A DNA stretch of 64,000 nucleotides from Sphingomonas xinjiangensis (GCF_014199255.1 NZ_JACIJF010000006.1:1-64000); one strand, 5' to 3'. Counted from the first letter of the stretch, positions 22,073 through 33,279 are shown. Numbers and translations: made by a program. Notes: generated from the letters alone by a model not told the origin.

Positions 22073-24469
22073 ATGCAGCAATCGAGCCTGTCTGCCGCTC
22101 CTTCGCTCAGCGCTACGAAGGGGCCCGGCACGTCCGGCACGACGCTGATCTGCTTCAGTCACCTGCGCTGGGATTTCGTGTTCCAGCGGCCGCAGCACCT
22201 GATGACGCGCTTCGCGCGCGATAACCGGGTGGTGTTCTGGGAAGAGCCGCGTACCGACGTCGCGGGCGCGACCCAGCCGCGGCTGGCGACGCGCGTGTGC
22301 GCGGACAGCGGCGTGGTGGTCGCGATCCCCGAATTTCCGGTCGGCTTCGACCGCACGAACGAGGCCGAGACACTCAAGGACCTGCTCGACGGCTTCATGG
22401 CCGGCGAGGAAGGCCCGCTGGTGCGGTGGTATTATACCCCGATGATGCTGCCCTTTTCCGAGCAGCTGGCGGCCGATTGCGTCGTCTATGACTGCATGGA
22501 CGAGCTGGCCAACTTCAAGGGCGCGCCGCCCGAGCTGCTTCCGCTCGAGCAGCGGCTGCTGCAACAGGCCGACCTGGTCTTCACCGGCGGCTACAGCCTG
22601 TACGAGGCCAAGCGCGACCGGCATCCAAGCGTCCACCCCTTCCCTTCCAGCGTCGAAGTGGCGCATTTCGCCAAGGCGCGCGCCGAGGGCGTCGATCCGG
22701 CCGACCAGAGCGCGCTGCCGCGGCCGCGCTTCGGATTCTACGGCGTGATCGACGAGCGAATGGATCTGAACCTGCTCGCGGCGCTGGCCGATGCGCGGCC
22801 GGACTATTCGATCGTGGTGGTCGGTCCGGTGGTGAAGATCACGCCTGCGGACCTGCCGCAGCGGGCGAACCTCCATTATCCCGGCGGCAAGAGCTATGCC
22901 GAACTGCCCGACTATCTGCGCGGCTGGGACGTGGCGCTGATGCCGTTCGCGATCAACGAAGCGACGCGCTTCATCAGCCCGACCAAGACGCCCGAATACC
23001 TCGCTGCCGGCAAGACCGTGGTGTCGACGCCGATCACCGACGTGATCCGCCATTATGGCGAAATCGAAGCCGTGAAGATCGCCGGCACGACGGAGGAATT
23101 CATCACGGCGTGCGACGCGGCGCTGGCATTGTCGCGCAGCGACGGCGCGTGGCGCGACCAGGTCGACACCGCGCTGGCGCAGATTTCGTGGGACAACACC
23201 GCGCAGGGCATGTGGGACCTGATCAACGGCACGCTGATCAAGGCCGAGCATGTTCAGCCCATCGTGTCGCCGACGCGGTATCCGGCCGAGCATGCCAAGC
23301 ATTACGACGTAATGGTCGTCGGCGCGGGCTTCGCCGGATCGGTGATGGCCGAGCGGCTGGCGTCGCAATCCAACCTGAAGGTGCTGGTGGTCGACCGGCG
23401 CCCGCATATCGCGGGCAACGCATTCGACCACCTGGATGCCGCGGGCGTGCTGATGCACCAATATGGCCCGCACATCTTCCACACCAATTCCCAGGAAATC
23501 GTCGACTATCTGTCGCAGTTCACCGAGTGGCGCCCCTATGAGCACCGCGTGCTGGCGCAGGTGGACGGGCAACTGGTGCCGATCCCGATCAACCGCACCA
23601 CGCTGAACAAGCTGTACGATCTCGACCTCAAGACCGACGAGGAAGCTGCGGCGTACCTCGCCTCGCGCGCGGAACCGGTGGCGGAGATCAAGACCTCGGC
23701 CGACGTTGTCGTATCGGCGGTGGGCCAGGAACTCTATGAGAAGTTCTTCCGCGGCTATACCCGCAAGCAATGGGGCATGGATCCGTCGGAGCTGGACAAA
23801 GCAGTGACCGCGCGTGTGCCGACCCGCACCAACACCGACGACCGCTATTTCAACGACAGCTTCCAGGCGATGCCGCTGGAAGGCTATACGCACATGTTCG
23901 AGCGGATGCTCGACCATCCCAATATCGACCTGTTGCTCGGCGTCGATTACACCGAGGTGCGCGAGGCCTACACGCACGATCACCTGGTCTTCACCGGGCC
24001 GATCGATGAGTATTTCGGCTTCCGCTATGGCAAGCTGCCGTATCGCTCGCTCAAGTTCGAGCACCAGACCATCGACCAGGAATGGTTCCAGGACGTCGCG
24101 GTGGTGAACTACCCCAACGAGAAGGTGCCCTATACCCGCATCACCGAGTATAAGTACCTGACGGGGCAGACGTCGCCCAAGACCAGCATCACCTATGAAT
24201 ATCCAGCGGCGGAGGGTGACCCTTATTACCCGATCCCGCGCGCGGAGAACCAGGCGCTGTTCAAGCGTTACGAGGCGCTGGCGATGGCGCAGACCGACGT
24301 TACCTTTGTCGGGCGGCTGGCGACCTACCGGTACTACAATATGGACCAGGTGGTCGGGCAGGCGCTGGCAACCTATCGCAAGCAGTTCGCGGCGAAGCAG
24401 CCGGCGGTGAAGACGGCGACGGTGTCGGCGGCGGAGACCGTGGCGAGCAGCGCGATCGCGGCGGAGTGA
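22073..24469 (+). CDS. glf: Fusion: glycosyltransferase + UDP-galactopyranose mutase
   Basis: 798 aa. Start chosen at the ATG at 22073 (MQQSSLSAAPS), near TTCTCC/AAGG context; a longer frame from 21998 would cover the stress promoter. Residues about 25-395 are a GT-B glycosyltransferase-like domain (LICFSHLRWDFVFQRPQHLM, SPTKTPEYLAAGKTVV with the donor-site Pro-Glu). Residues about 410-790 are UDP-galactopyranose mutase: FAD motif VVGAGFAGSVMAERL, HQYGPHIFHTNS, FRGYTRKQWGMDP, all conserved. The mutase makes UDP-galactofuranose from UDP-galactopyranose; the fused transferase may use it. Symbol refers to the mutase half. Confidence 0.93.
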   Translation: MQQSSLSAAPSLSATKGPGTSGTTLICFSHLRWDFVFQRPQHLMTRFARDNRVVFWEEPRTDVAGATQPRLATRVCADSGVVVAIPEFPVGFDRTNEAETLKDLLDGFMAGEEGPLVRWYYTPMMLPFSEQLAADCVVYDCMDELANFKGAPPELLPLEQRLLQQADLVFTGGYSLYEAKRDRHPSVHPFPSSVEVAHFAKARAEGVDPADQSALPRPRFGFYGVIDERMDLNLLAALADARPDYSIVVVGPVVKITPADLPQRANLHYPGGKSYAELPDYLRGWDVALMPFAINEATRFISPTKTPEYLAAGKTVVSTPITDVIRHYGEIEAVKIAGTTEEFITACDAALALSRSDGAWRDQVDTALAQISWDNTAQGMWDLINGTLIKAEHVQPIVSPTRYPAEHAKHYDVMVVGAGFAGSVMAERLASQSNLKVLVVDRRPHIAGNAFDHLDAAGVLMHQYGPHIFHTNSQEIVDYLSQFTEWRPYEHRVLAQVDGQLVPIPINRTTLNKLYDLDLKTDEEAAAYLASRAEPVAEIKTSADVVVSAVGQELYEKFFRGYTRKQWGMDPSELDKAVTARVPTRTNTDDRYFNDSFQAMPLEGYTHMFERMLDHPNIDLLLGVDYTEVREAYTHDHLVFTGPIDEYFGFRYGKLPYRSLKFEHQTIDQEWFQDVAVVNYPNEKVPYTRITEYKYLTGQTSPKTSITYEYPAAEGDPYYPIPRAENQALFKRYEALAMAQTDVTFVGRLATYRYYNMDQVVGQALATYRKQFAAKQPAVKTATVSAAETVASSAIAAE

Positions 24470-24630
24470 AGGGACTCCTCCCCTGGGCAGGGGGAGGGGG
24501 AACCGCGCACGCTGATGCGTGATGGAGGGGGCTTAACACGGGCGATAACGCTTGGACCAAGTCTCCTCCACCATGCTGTGCATGGTCCCCGTCTCCGTGC
24601 CGGAGAGGAGTTTCAACGCTCCGGCAGCCG
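24470..24630. repeat. REP-like palindromic intergenic repeat (second copy)
   Basis: Contains CCACCATGCTGTGCATGGTCC and TCTCCGTGCCGGAGAGGAG, diverged relatives of the repeat at 19543-19660, in the same order. Begins with a CTCCCC/GGGGAG hairpin right after the mutase stop, so it can end transcription. Confidence 0.6.
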
Positions 24631-24642
24631 CCTGCTGCGCGC

Positions 24643-24999
24643 TCAGCCAGGGCAGCGGATCAGGTCTTCCTCCCGGGTGCTGCCGAGCATGCGCTTGCCG
24701 TCCGCGGACAGGCGCAGCGTTCCTTCGGAGGGCTCCTCGCCATCGGCGGAAACGAACTTGCTCTTGTAGGTCAGCGTGTTGGGATCGGTCAGGCGGACCT
24801 GCTGCATCACGTCGCTATCTTCATAATAGACGACCATGTCGGCGGCCACTGTGAAGCCGGCGCTGTTCTCGCCGCCCCGGGCGCGGCAATCCGCGAGCGT
24901 ACGGGCCCATTCGCCACGGAATTTGGCGGGAATCGTTGCGCCGCTCTGGGCAGGAACCGGCGCGGTAAGGACAATCAGGGCAAGGGGCAGATACGGCAT
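24643..24999 (-). CDS. Secreted hypothetical protein
   Basis: 118 aa from the ATG at 24999 (GGAG ribosome site 9 bases upstream). N-terminal signal peptide PYLPLALIVLTAPVPAQSGA, likely cleaved after VPAQ. Two cysteines (CRAR, IRCPG at the end) could form a disulfide. The mature domain has alternating strand character (VVYYEDSDVMQQVRLTD). A family of such small periplasmic proteins is common in sphingomonads, but no function is known to me. Confidence 0.75.
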   Translation of the reverse strand: MPYLPLALIVLTAPVPAQSGATIPAKFRGEWARTLADCRARGGENSAGFTVAADMVVYYEDSDVMQQVRLTDPNTLTYKSKFVSADGEEPSEGTLRLSADGKRMLGSTREEDLIRCPG

Positions 25000-25368
25000 C
25001 GGATCGGGATCTCCATCGGCTGACAGCGTGGCGTGTTTTGCGCTATGTACATCGCGTGCGAGCGATGAGCGATGCCACAAGCGCCTGCGCTCTCAAAACC
25101 CGCCTCATATCACTCCACGAAGCCACCTCTACGGTCATGCCACCGGCTCCATAACCCCGTTCCCGCGCAGCGCATGCGGACTCTGCCGGAAGGTGTGAAT
25201 GATGCATCGCGTCGCCCCGCATCGTGCAGGAGTCCGCACCCCGCGATCGGAACTACCTCATCGCCCAGAGACGCACTGGCTCAGTCACGTCGCTGGAACA
25301 GGTTGATTATGACCACCCCTGACCGTACTGACGCTGCTGCTATCAACATCATAAAGGGGTCATGCACC

Positions 25369-25638
25369 GTGAAGAAGACATTCGCTGTTGCCGCCGTAAT
25401 CAGCGCGCTGGCGCTCTCCGCTTGCAACAACAGCGCGCGCGAGCAGGCTGCGGACAACGTCGAAGCCAACGCAGAAGCAGTGGCCGACAATTTCGAAGCG
25501 GCCGCCGATAACGCCAACACGACGGCTAACGAAACCGCCCTTGAGAATAGCGCCGACGCAGCACGCGCGATCGGCGAGAACAAGGCTGAAGACCTGCGCA
25601 CCAACGACGCAGACACCAATCTGTCGAACGGCATCTAA
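25369..25638 (+). CDS. Small lipoprotein, Ala/Asn-rich
   Basis: 89 aa. The GTG at 25369 begins VKKTFAVAAVISALALSAC, a lipoprotein signal with lipobox LSAC, after an AAGGGG ribosome site; an ATG at 25309 is possible but would bury the signal. The mature part is a helical, heptad-like stretch rich in Ala, Asn, Glu and Asp (DNVEANAEAVADNFEAAADN), suggesting a coiled coil on the periplasmic face, as in Lpp-like or entericidin-like proteins. A clear terminator follows. Confidence 0.75.
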   Translation: MKKTFAVAAVISALALSACNNSAREQAADNVEANAEAVADNFEAAADNANTTANETALENSADAARAIGENKAEDLRTNDADTNLSNGI

Positions 25639-25686
25639 GGCCGGAAACGATCAGAGCGCTGTCGCACGTCGGCAGCGCGGATAAGG

Positions 25687-25713
25687 GGAGCGTCCGCAAA
25701 ACGGGCGCTCCTT
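25687..25713 (+). terminator. Hairpin terminator after the lipoprotein gene
   Basis: GGAGCGTCCG (25687-25696) pairs with CGGGCGCTCC (25702-25711) over a 5-base loop, followed by the T-rich TTCTCTGTTTG. 48 bp after the lipoprotein stop. Confidence 0.75.
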
Positions 25714-25962
25714 CTCTGTTTGTACTAGGATGATCGCTGCTCACCTGCTCCCAAAGCAGACGCAAATCATCGGCAGCTTCCGGGGGGGGCCGTCGCTTGG
25801 GCGCGCCATCCCCTCGTGGCGCTCCGTTCACATGAAGCGCGCTCATGTGCAGCGCGCGGCGGGAGAATGGTCTGGAGCACGCCCACGCCCACGCCCACAA
25901 ACGCGTGCTTGGCATACGCGCCTTTAACCATTCTGAAGTTGCCTGTTGGTATTCGAACACGG

Positions 25963-26627
25963 ATGCTTACGCCGTCCGACAGCGCCCTGGATCTTCCCTC
26001 AGACGAGTTTTGCCGCTCCGCATGGAATGCGGTCTGCCGCTCCCAAGCCGTTATCGAGTTCGAGCCGTCCGGCATCATCACCTGGGCGAACGAGCGCTTT
26101 CTGCAGCTGGTCGGCTACCGGCTGCGAGACTTGCAAGGCGCCCATCACGAGATCCTCTGCACCAAAGACTATGCCGCCTCGGCTGAGTATCAGGGCTTTT
26201 GGCGCCAATTGCGATCAGGCGAGTTCAGCCAAGGCGAGTTTTCACGACGCCGCGCCGACGGCGGCGAGCTTTGGCTACAAGCAAGCTACAACCCGCTCTT
26301 TGATCAGAACGGCACGGTGCGGCGCGTTCTGAAGGTCGCCACCGACATCACCAAGCAGGTGATGCTCGAGCGTGAAATTCGCGAGAATGGCGTGGAGCTG
26401 CGGAAAACCATGGACGAGCTGGGAAGCGTCGTCATGGCGATCTCCTCGATCGCGAAGCAAACCAACATGCTGGCCTTGAACGCCACGATCGAAGCGGCGC
26501 GCGCCGGTGAAGCCGGGCGCGGCTTCGCAGTCGTCGCTTCCGAGGTGAAGAAGCTTTCCAGCGATATCCAGATCGCGACAAAGCGTGCTTCCCAGATGCT
26601 GGAAAGGCATCAAGCCATTTCCGCGAT

Positions 26628-26631
<4 letters not shown>
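25963..26631 (+). CDS. Soluble PAS + short methyl-accepting chemotaxis-type signalling protein
   Basis: 222 aa from the ATG at 25963; the frame is open further upstream across a CACGCC repeat. PAS domain (about 25-130; [35 protein letters not shown]) resembles the Aer/PAS of energy taxis. Then a short MCP hairpin tip: [20 protein letters not shown] and [19 protein letters not shown], the CheA/CheW contact site. No membrane helix, no HAMP, and the helices that carry methylation sites are missing. It may plug into a chemoreceptor array or be a signalling stub. Overlaps the convergent TMEM175 gene by 4 bp. Confidence 0.85.
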
Positions 26632-27203
<572 letters not shown>

Positions 27204-27429
27204 GTGATGGTTCCTCCCAAAGCAGCCCGCTCAGTGCGGGCGATCGGGCGCTGGCTCAACCCGCAAATATGCGGCTTGGAGGTGCGGGATATCGCGGGCC
27301 GATTCGACAGCGGCATGGGACGCCCGGTCGCCCCTGACGCGATCATCCGACAAGGATGACCATGCCGGCACCTGCGGCAGCGGTGCTGAATGTGCAGCTC
27401 CAGTAGAAACGCAGCCTCCACGCCATCAT

Positions 27430-28596
27430 ATGATGCGCCGCACCGTTGGCCGACGGCGCCATCAAGGAGCCCGCGCGATTTTCCATCTCTTCTTCGCCAT
27501 ACCGTGCCTTTATGTGATCGCACGCTGGGTCTGGCCGCTCACCCTTTCGACGGAGCTGAAGGTCGCGGTCACGCTTCTCCTGCTCGTCGGCTCACAATTT
27601 CATCTTTGGAGCCGGCTCTCCTCGGGCTCGGTGTTCGCGCCCGAATTCCCGCGCCCGCTGGTCCTGTTGTTCAACTGGGCGTTTGGCGCGATCGTGCTGC
27701 TGGCGATGTTCCAGCTGCTGCTGGACTTAGGCTGGCTGGCGAGCGCGTGGGCGCGGCGCACGGCGGCGGGGCCCGATGCGCGGATCCGCTACGCCATCGG
27801 CGCGCTTGCCGCCATATTGGCCGGCTTTGGCGTCTGGAACGCCGTGCGGGTGCCGCCGCTCAAGGATGTCGAGATCACCGTGCGCGGCCTGCCGCGTGAA
27901 TTCGATGGCTACCGGCTCGTGCAGCTTACCGATCTGCACATCAGCAAGCTGTTTCCAGCGGCATGGACACGCAGCGTGGTCGAGCGCACCAATGCCGCGG
28001 GTGCCGACCTGATCGTCGTGACCGGGGATTTCATCGACGGATCGGTCGCGATGCGCCGCGCCGACATCGAGCCGCTACGCGGCTTGCGCGCAGCCGACGG
28101 CGTGTATGCCATCCCCGGCAATCACGAATATTTCTTCAGTTATCGCGACTGGATGCAGCATCTCTCCAGCCTGGGCATGCGGATGCTGCCCAACGCGCAT
28201 GCGGTGCTTGTGCGGAATGGTGGCCGGCTGGTCGTGGCCGGCGTCACCGACCTGTCCGCGCCGAGCGTCGGTGAAGCGGGTCCCGATCTCGTCGCCGCTC
28301 TGAAAGGCGCACCGGCGGACGCACCGATCCTGTTGCTCGACCATCAGCCGCGCCAGGCACGCAAGGCCGCGGCGGCGGGTGTCGCGGTCCAGCTCTCCGG
28401 CCACACGCATGGCGGGATGATCGTCGGGCTCGACCGCCTCGTCGCGCCCGCGAATAGCGGCTTCGTATCGGGGCGGTATCAAATCGGCCGCATGACGCTG
28501 TACGTCAACAACGGCACCGCGCTGTGGCCCGGCTTCGCCCTGCGGCTGGGCCGTCCTTCCGAACTGACTCGCATCACCCTTCGCTCCGAAGGTTGA
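27430..28596 (+). CDS. Membrane-anchored metallophosphoesterase
   Basis: 388 aa. N-terminal region has about four membrane helices (AIFHLFFAIPCLYVIARWVW; LKVAVTLLLLVGSQFHLW; PLVLLFNWAFGAIVLLAMFQ; YAIGALAAILAGFGVWNAVR). The C-terminal calcineurin-like catalytic domain shows the full metal-ligand set: TDLHIS (D, H), GDFIDG (D), GNHEY (N, H) and SGHTHGG (H, H). It resembles YaeI-type phosphodiesterases, some of which cleave lipid-linked phosphate (for example UDP-diacylglucosamine type). Substrate unknown. Confidence 0.88.
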   Translation: MMRRTVGRRRHQGARAIFHLFFAIPCLYVIARWVWPLTLSTELKVAVTLLLLVGSQFHLWSRLSSGSVFAPEFPRPLVLLFNWAFGAIVLLAMFQLLLDLGWLASAWARRTAAGPDARIRYAIGALAAILAGFGVWNAVRVPPLKDVEITVRGLPREFDGYRLVQLTDLHISKLFPAAWTRSVVERTNAAGADLIVVTGDFIDGSVAMRRADIEPLRGLRAADGVYAIPGNHEYFFSYRDWMQHLSSLGMRMLPNAHAVLVRNGGRLVVAGVTDLSAPSVGEAGPDLVAALKGAPADAPILLLDHQPRQARKAAAAGVAVQLSGHTHGGMIVGLDRLVAPANSGFVSGRYQIGRMTLYVNNGTALWPGFALRLGRPSELTRITLRSEG

Positions 28597-28651
28597 GGCC
28601 GACCGTGTTTGCGCGAGTGATCCCCGGCCGCTTTTCGGCTAAGGCACGGGC

Positions 28652-29434
28652 GTGACCATCGCGCTTGCCATCCTCCTGTCCGCGCTTGCCATGACGGCGA
28701 TCGTCGGGGTCCGCTATCTGCTGACCAGCGGCGCCTTCGCCCTGGCGACGCGCGTGAAGCACCCGGGCCTTTATGCCGGGCTCGACCGGCAGATGGGCAA
28801 GGAAGTACGCTGGAGCCTGGCGTCGGCGGCGATCTATGGCGTGCCGGCGGGGGTGGTCGCCTGGGGCTGGCAGAATCTGGGCTGGACGCGGATCTATACC
28901 GAGGCCGCCGCCTATCCGCTGTGGTACCTGCCGGTGTCGGTGCTGCTGTACCTGTTCGCGCACGATACCTGGTTCTATTGGACGCACCGCTGGATGCACG
29001 TGCCCAAATGGTTCCGCATCGCCCATGCAGTGCACCATGCCAGCCGCCCGCCGACCGCGTGGGCGGCGATGAGCTTTCACCCCATCGAGGCGCTGACCGG
29101 CGCACTGGTCATCCCGGCTTTGGTGTTCCTGATCCCGATTCACATCGCCGCGCTCGGCACGGTGCTGGCGATCATGACTATAATGGGCGTAACGAACCAC
29201 ATGGGGTGGGAGATGTTTCCGCGCTTCATGACCCGGGGGCCGTTGGGGGCATGGCTGATCACCGCCAGCCACCATCAACGTCACCATGAGCAATATGGGT
29301 GTAATTTTGGGCTTTATTTCCGCTTCTGGGACCGGCTGTGCGGCACCGACAAAGGGCTGGGCGATTTCGCGCGCAGCCATGGCCGCCGCGTGCCTGGTGC
29401 TGCTGCCGGGCGTGACGCCGGTCGGGCAGCTTGA
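28652..29434 (+). CDS. Sterol desaturase / fatty acid hydroxylase family protein
   Basis: 260 aa integral membrane di-iron oxygenase-type protein; start GTG at 28652. Histidine boxes are complete: HDTWFYWTHRWMH, then HAVHHAS, then SHHQRHHEQYG. At least four membrane helices. Members hydroxylate or desaturate lipids, sterols or carotenoids; sequence alone does not say which, though a carotenoid operon lies 8 kb away (CrtZ-type beta-carotene hydroxylases belong to the same superfamily but are shorter). Overlaps the next gene by 56 bp in another frame. Confidence 0.85.
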   Translation: MTIALAILLSALAMTAIVGVRYLLTSGAFALATRVKHPGLYAGLDRQMGKEVRWSLASAAIYGVPAGVVAWGWQNLGWTRIYTEAAAYPLWYLPVSVLLYLFAHDTWFYWTHRWMHVPKWFRIAHAVHHASRPPTAWAAMSFHPIEALTGALVIPALVFLIPIHIAALGTVLAIMTIMGVTNHMGWEMFPRFMTRGPLGAWLITASHHQRHHEQYGCNFGLYFRFWDRLCGTDKGLGDFARSHGRRVPGAAAGRDAGRAA

Positions 29435-29789
29435 TGTCGACTTTGTCGGGCTGCGCTCGAACAAGGGGATGCTTCGCGTCTGCGTGACACGGCGGCCCGC
29501 TTCGTTCCCCAGCTGCCGCGACGATCCCCAGGCGATCAAGCGCAACGTGCCCGCCACCGCCGGCTCCACGCGCTTTGTGGCGTTGCCCACCGGCGACTAT
29601 GCCGTGGCGGTGATCCACGACGCCAATGGCAACGCCAAGCTCGACACGATGCTGGGCATCCCCAGGGAAGGCTTTGGCTTTTCGCGCAATCCCGCGATCC
29701 GCTTCGGTCCGCCAGCGTTTTCCAGCGCACAGTTCCCGGTCACCACTGGTGCCGAAATACAACAGATCCGCATTCGTTACTTGCTCTAG
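29379..29789 (+). CDS. DUF2141 domain protein, exported
   Basis: 136 aa. Start taken at the ATG at 29379 (MAAACLVLLPGVTPVGQ), a short signal-like N-terminus inside the 3' end of the hydroxylase gene; a longer start at 29286 would have no signal. Core motif ALPTGDYAVAVIHDANGNAKLD and GIPREGFGFSRNP match the DUF2141 fold (beta-sandwich, HDxNxNxxLD). Unknown function, often beside lipid-modifying or carotenoid genes in proteobacteria (recollection). The stop overlaps the downstream EcfG-type promoter. Confidence 0.85.
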   Translation: MAAACLVLLPGVTPVGQLDVDFVGLRSNKGMLRVCVTRRPASFPSCRDDPQAIKRNVPATAGSTRFVALPTGDYAVAVIHDANGNAKLDTMLGIPREGFGFSRNPAIRFGPPAFSSAQFPVTTGAEIQQIRIRYLL

Positions 29790-29813
29790 GAACCGGCGCA
29801 CCCAGGTAGCGTT
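29789..29813 (+). promoter_or_regulatory. EcfG-type general stress promoter
   Basis: GGAAC (29789-29793) and GTT (29811-29813) with 17 bases between, preceded by C (CGTT). The start codon of the MipA/OmpV gene is 35 bases on, a good distance. Inferred from pattern only. Confidence 0.5.
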
Positions 29814-29847
29814 TCGCGGGTGCAACATTCCGTGGAGTGAAGATATA

Positions 29848-30696
29848 ATGTTCGTCCGCACGCTGGCGCTGCCGCTGCTCGTCCTCGCCGCCACGCCCGC
29901 GCTGGCGCAGGAGCAGCAGACTCCGCCGCCCGCCGACACCGGGGGCGACTTCGCCATTGTGGGCGCAGGCGCCGGCATCCTTCCCGATTATGAAGGGTCG
30001 GACGATTATCGCTGGTCGCCCGTCCCCGCGGCGATCGGCCGCGTCTCCGGCTTCAACTTCCAGCTGCTCGGCAACCGGCTGAGCGTCGACCTGATCCCCG
30101 ACGGCGGTGGCACCGGGCTCGACTTCCAGGCCGGGCCGATCGGCGTCGTCAATTTCAACCGCTCCAGCATCGACAGCATCGACGATCCGCGCGTCAAGGC
30201 GCTGGGCGAACTCGATACCTCGATCGAGCTGGGTGGCTATGTCGGCGTCGGCAAGACCGGGGTGATCACCAGCGATTATGACCGCCTGTCCGTCAGCCTG
30301 AGCTACCGCACCGATGTGAGCGGCGTGTCCGACGCGGGCATCCTCACCCCTTCGGTCAGCTACATGACCCCGCTCAGCCGCAAGGCGCTGGTCACCCTGT
30401 TCGCCTCGGCCGAGCGTGCCGAGAACGGCCAGATGGACACCTATTTCGGCGTCACGCCCGGCCAGTCGCTGGCAAGCGGCCTCGCCGCGTACGATCCCGA
30501 TGGCGGCTGGAAGAGCTGGACGCTAGGCTTGGGCACCGCGATCTCGCTGACCGGCGATCTCACCCACGGGCTCCAGCTCGTCGGCGGCGCCACCTACCGC
30601 AAGCTGACCGGCGATGCCGCCGATTCGCCGATCGTGCGCGACGCGGGCGACAGCAACCAGTGGATGGGGGTGGTCGGCCTCGCCTTCAGCTTCTGA
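29848..30696 (+). CDS. MipA/OmpV family outer membrane protein
   Basis: 282 aa. Signal peptide FVRTLALPLLVLAATPALAQ, cleaved after ALAQ. The mature part is a beta-barrel: alternating hydrophobic strands, GAGILPDYEGSDDYRWSPVP near the N-terminus (family signature), and a C-terminal aromatic MGVVGLAFSF that fits outer-membrane insertion. MipA in E. coli scaffolds a murein transglycosylase and synthase; OmpV is an adhesin-like protein. The role here is unknown. Start ATG at 29848. Confidence 0.9.
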   Translation: MFVRTLALPLLVLAATPALAQEQQTPPPADTGGDFAIVGAGAGILPDYEGSDDYRWSPVPAAIGRVSGFNFQLLGNRLSVDLIPDGGGTGLDFQAGPIGVVNFNRSSIDSIDDPRVKALGELDTSIELGGYVGVGKTGVITSDYDRLSVSLSYRTDVSGVSDAGILTPSVSYMTPLSRKALVTLFASAERAENGQMDTYFGVTPGQSLASGLAAYDPDGGWKSWTLGLGTAISLTGDLTHGLQLVGGATYRKLTGDAADSPIVRDAGDSNQWMGVVGLAFSF

Positions 30697-30748
30697 TCCA
30701 CATCAGCAAGGGCGGGGGTTACGCGCCCCGCTCAACCTGCTAAGACTC

Positions 30749-30846
30749 GCCCATCCCCGGGGGACCGCTCATGCGCGGTTGAGAGGAAGGCTGCAGCCTT
30801 CGACCCGCTGAACCTGATCCGGTTGACACCGGCGTAGGGAGGGAGG
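30749..30846 (+). promoter_or_regulatory. TPP (THI-element) riboswitch
   Basis: Contains the diagnostic conserved blocks: GGTTGAGA (variant of CTGAGA), ACCCGCTGAACCTGATC, CCGGTTGACACCGGCGTAGGGA. It senses thiamine pyrophosphate and lies immediately upstream of thiC. The downstream segment 30866-30871 (CTCTCC) is complementary to 30882-30887 (GGAGAG), the ribosome site of thiC, so translational control by sequestration is likely. Confidence 0.93.
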
Positions 30847-30852
30847 CGGTAG

Positions 30853-32784
<1,932 letters not shown>

Positions 32785-33111
32785 ACGCGCGCCGATTAGC
32801 GAGCGCGCTCCGTTGGCAGATTGACTGGCCTCTCACTCAATTAGTTGTGGGTTGAGGGCGTCATTGTCCTAGTGATTGTGTATCGCACCTCAAACGGGTC
32901 GATCTCGTAATAGTCGCATGTCAAGGGTTGACAAAATATTTTTGCGATTTCTCCGCGCCGCACTGTTGCGAAGTTGGATTGTCCATATGTAGATGCGTGA
33001 CACCGCTCGCGAATGGCGACAGGATCGCGCACCTACGGCCTTTACGGTTTGTCAAGGGGAACGACGCATCATCGCCGACCGTTAGTGGATCACAGTTACG
33101 AGGAGCCGCCT
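32785..33111. other. Intergenic stretch before the small ORF/Fic pair
   Basis: No gene seen. Lower GC than the surroundings, with an A/T-rich segment starting TTGACAAAATATTTTTG (about 32927) that could be a -35 region, although no clear -10 follows at the right distance. Confidence 0.4.
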
Positions 33112-33279
33112 ATGTCGGAAGAACTGCAGAGGGCCCTTGAATCTATCAAGGGCCATCACATGAACGCTGAGGAGCGCGACGCTCAGCGCGTCAGCTTCGT
33201 TTACGGCAATGCTTCGTCGAAGGACAACGGGACTAAAGAAGCGGTCGTTCGCGCCCTTGACTTGGCCGAAGTGGCCTGA
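33112..33279 (+). CDS. Small ORF upstream of Fic (candidate antitoxin)
   Basis: 55 aa from the ATG at 33112, which follows GAGGAG. Sequence begins SEELQRALESIKGHHM, then ERDAQRVSFVYGNAS, a Ser-Phe-x-Tyr-Gly-Asn box, ending in a helix (EAVVRALDLAEVA). Short proteins with such a box are widespread (recollection, unchecked). Fic antitoxins of the VbhA class are small helical proteins with a [ST]xxxE[GN] motif; here SFVYGN has Gly in place of Glu, so an inhibitory role is uncertain. It is separated from fic by a terminator hairpin. Confidence 0.65.
   Translation: MSEELQRALESIKGHHMNAEERDAQRVSFVYGNASSKDNGTKEAVVRALDLAEVA

Noticed and set aside
22052..24064. 670-codon minus-strand frame under the glycosyltransferase-mutase gene
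   Set aside because: Antisense to clearly recognised FAD and transferase motifs; the protein is Arg/His/Gln-rich and has no domain.
25369..25638. Alternative start at 25309 for the lipoprotein
   Set aside because: It would place twenty residues before the lipobox signal; the GTG start gives a standard lipoprotein leader.
25878..25895. CACGCC x3 repeat as a phase-variation tract
   Set aside because: The unit is six bases, so copy changes would not shift the frame, and it lies before the chosen start.
33060..33110. EcfG-like GGAAC...CGTT before the small ORF
   Set aside because: Spacer is 18, outside the usual 16-17, so it was not annotated as a stress promoter.
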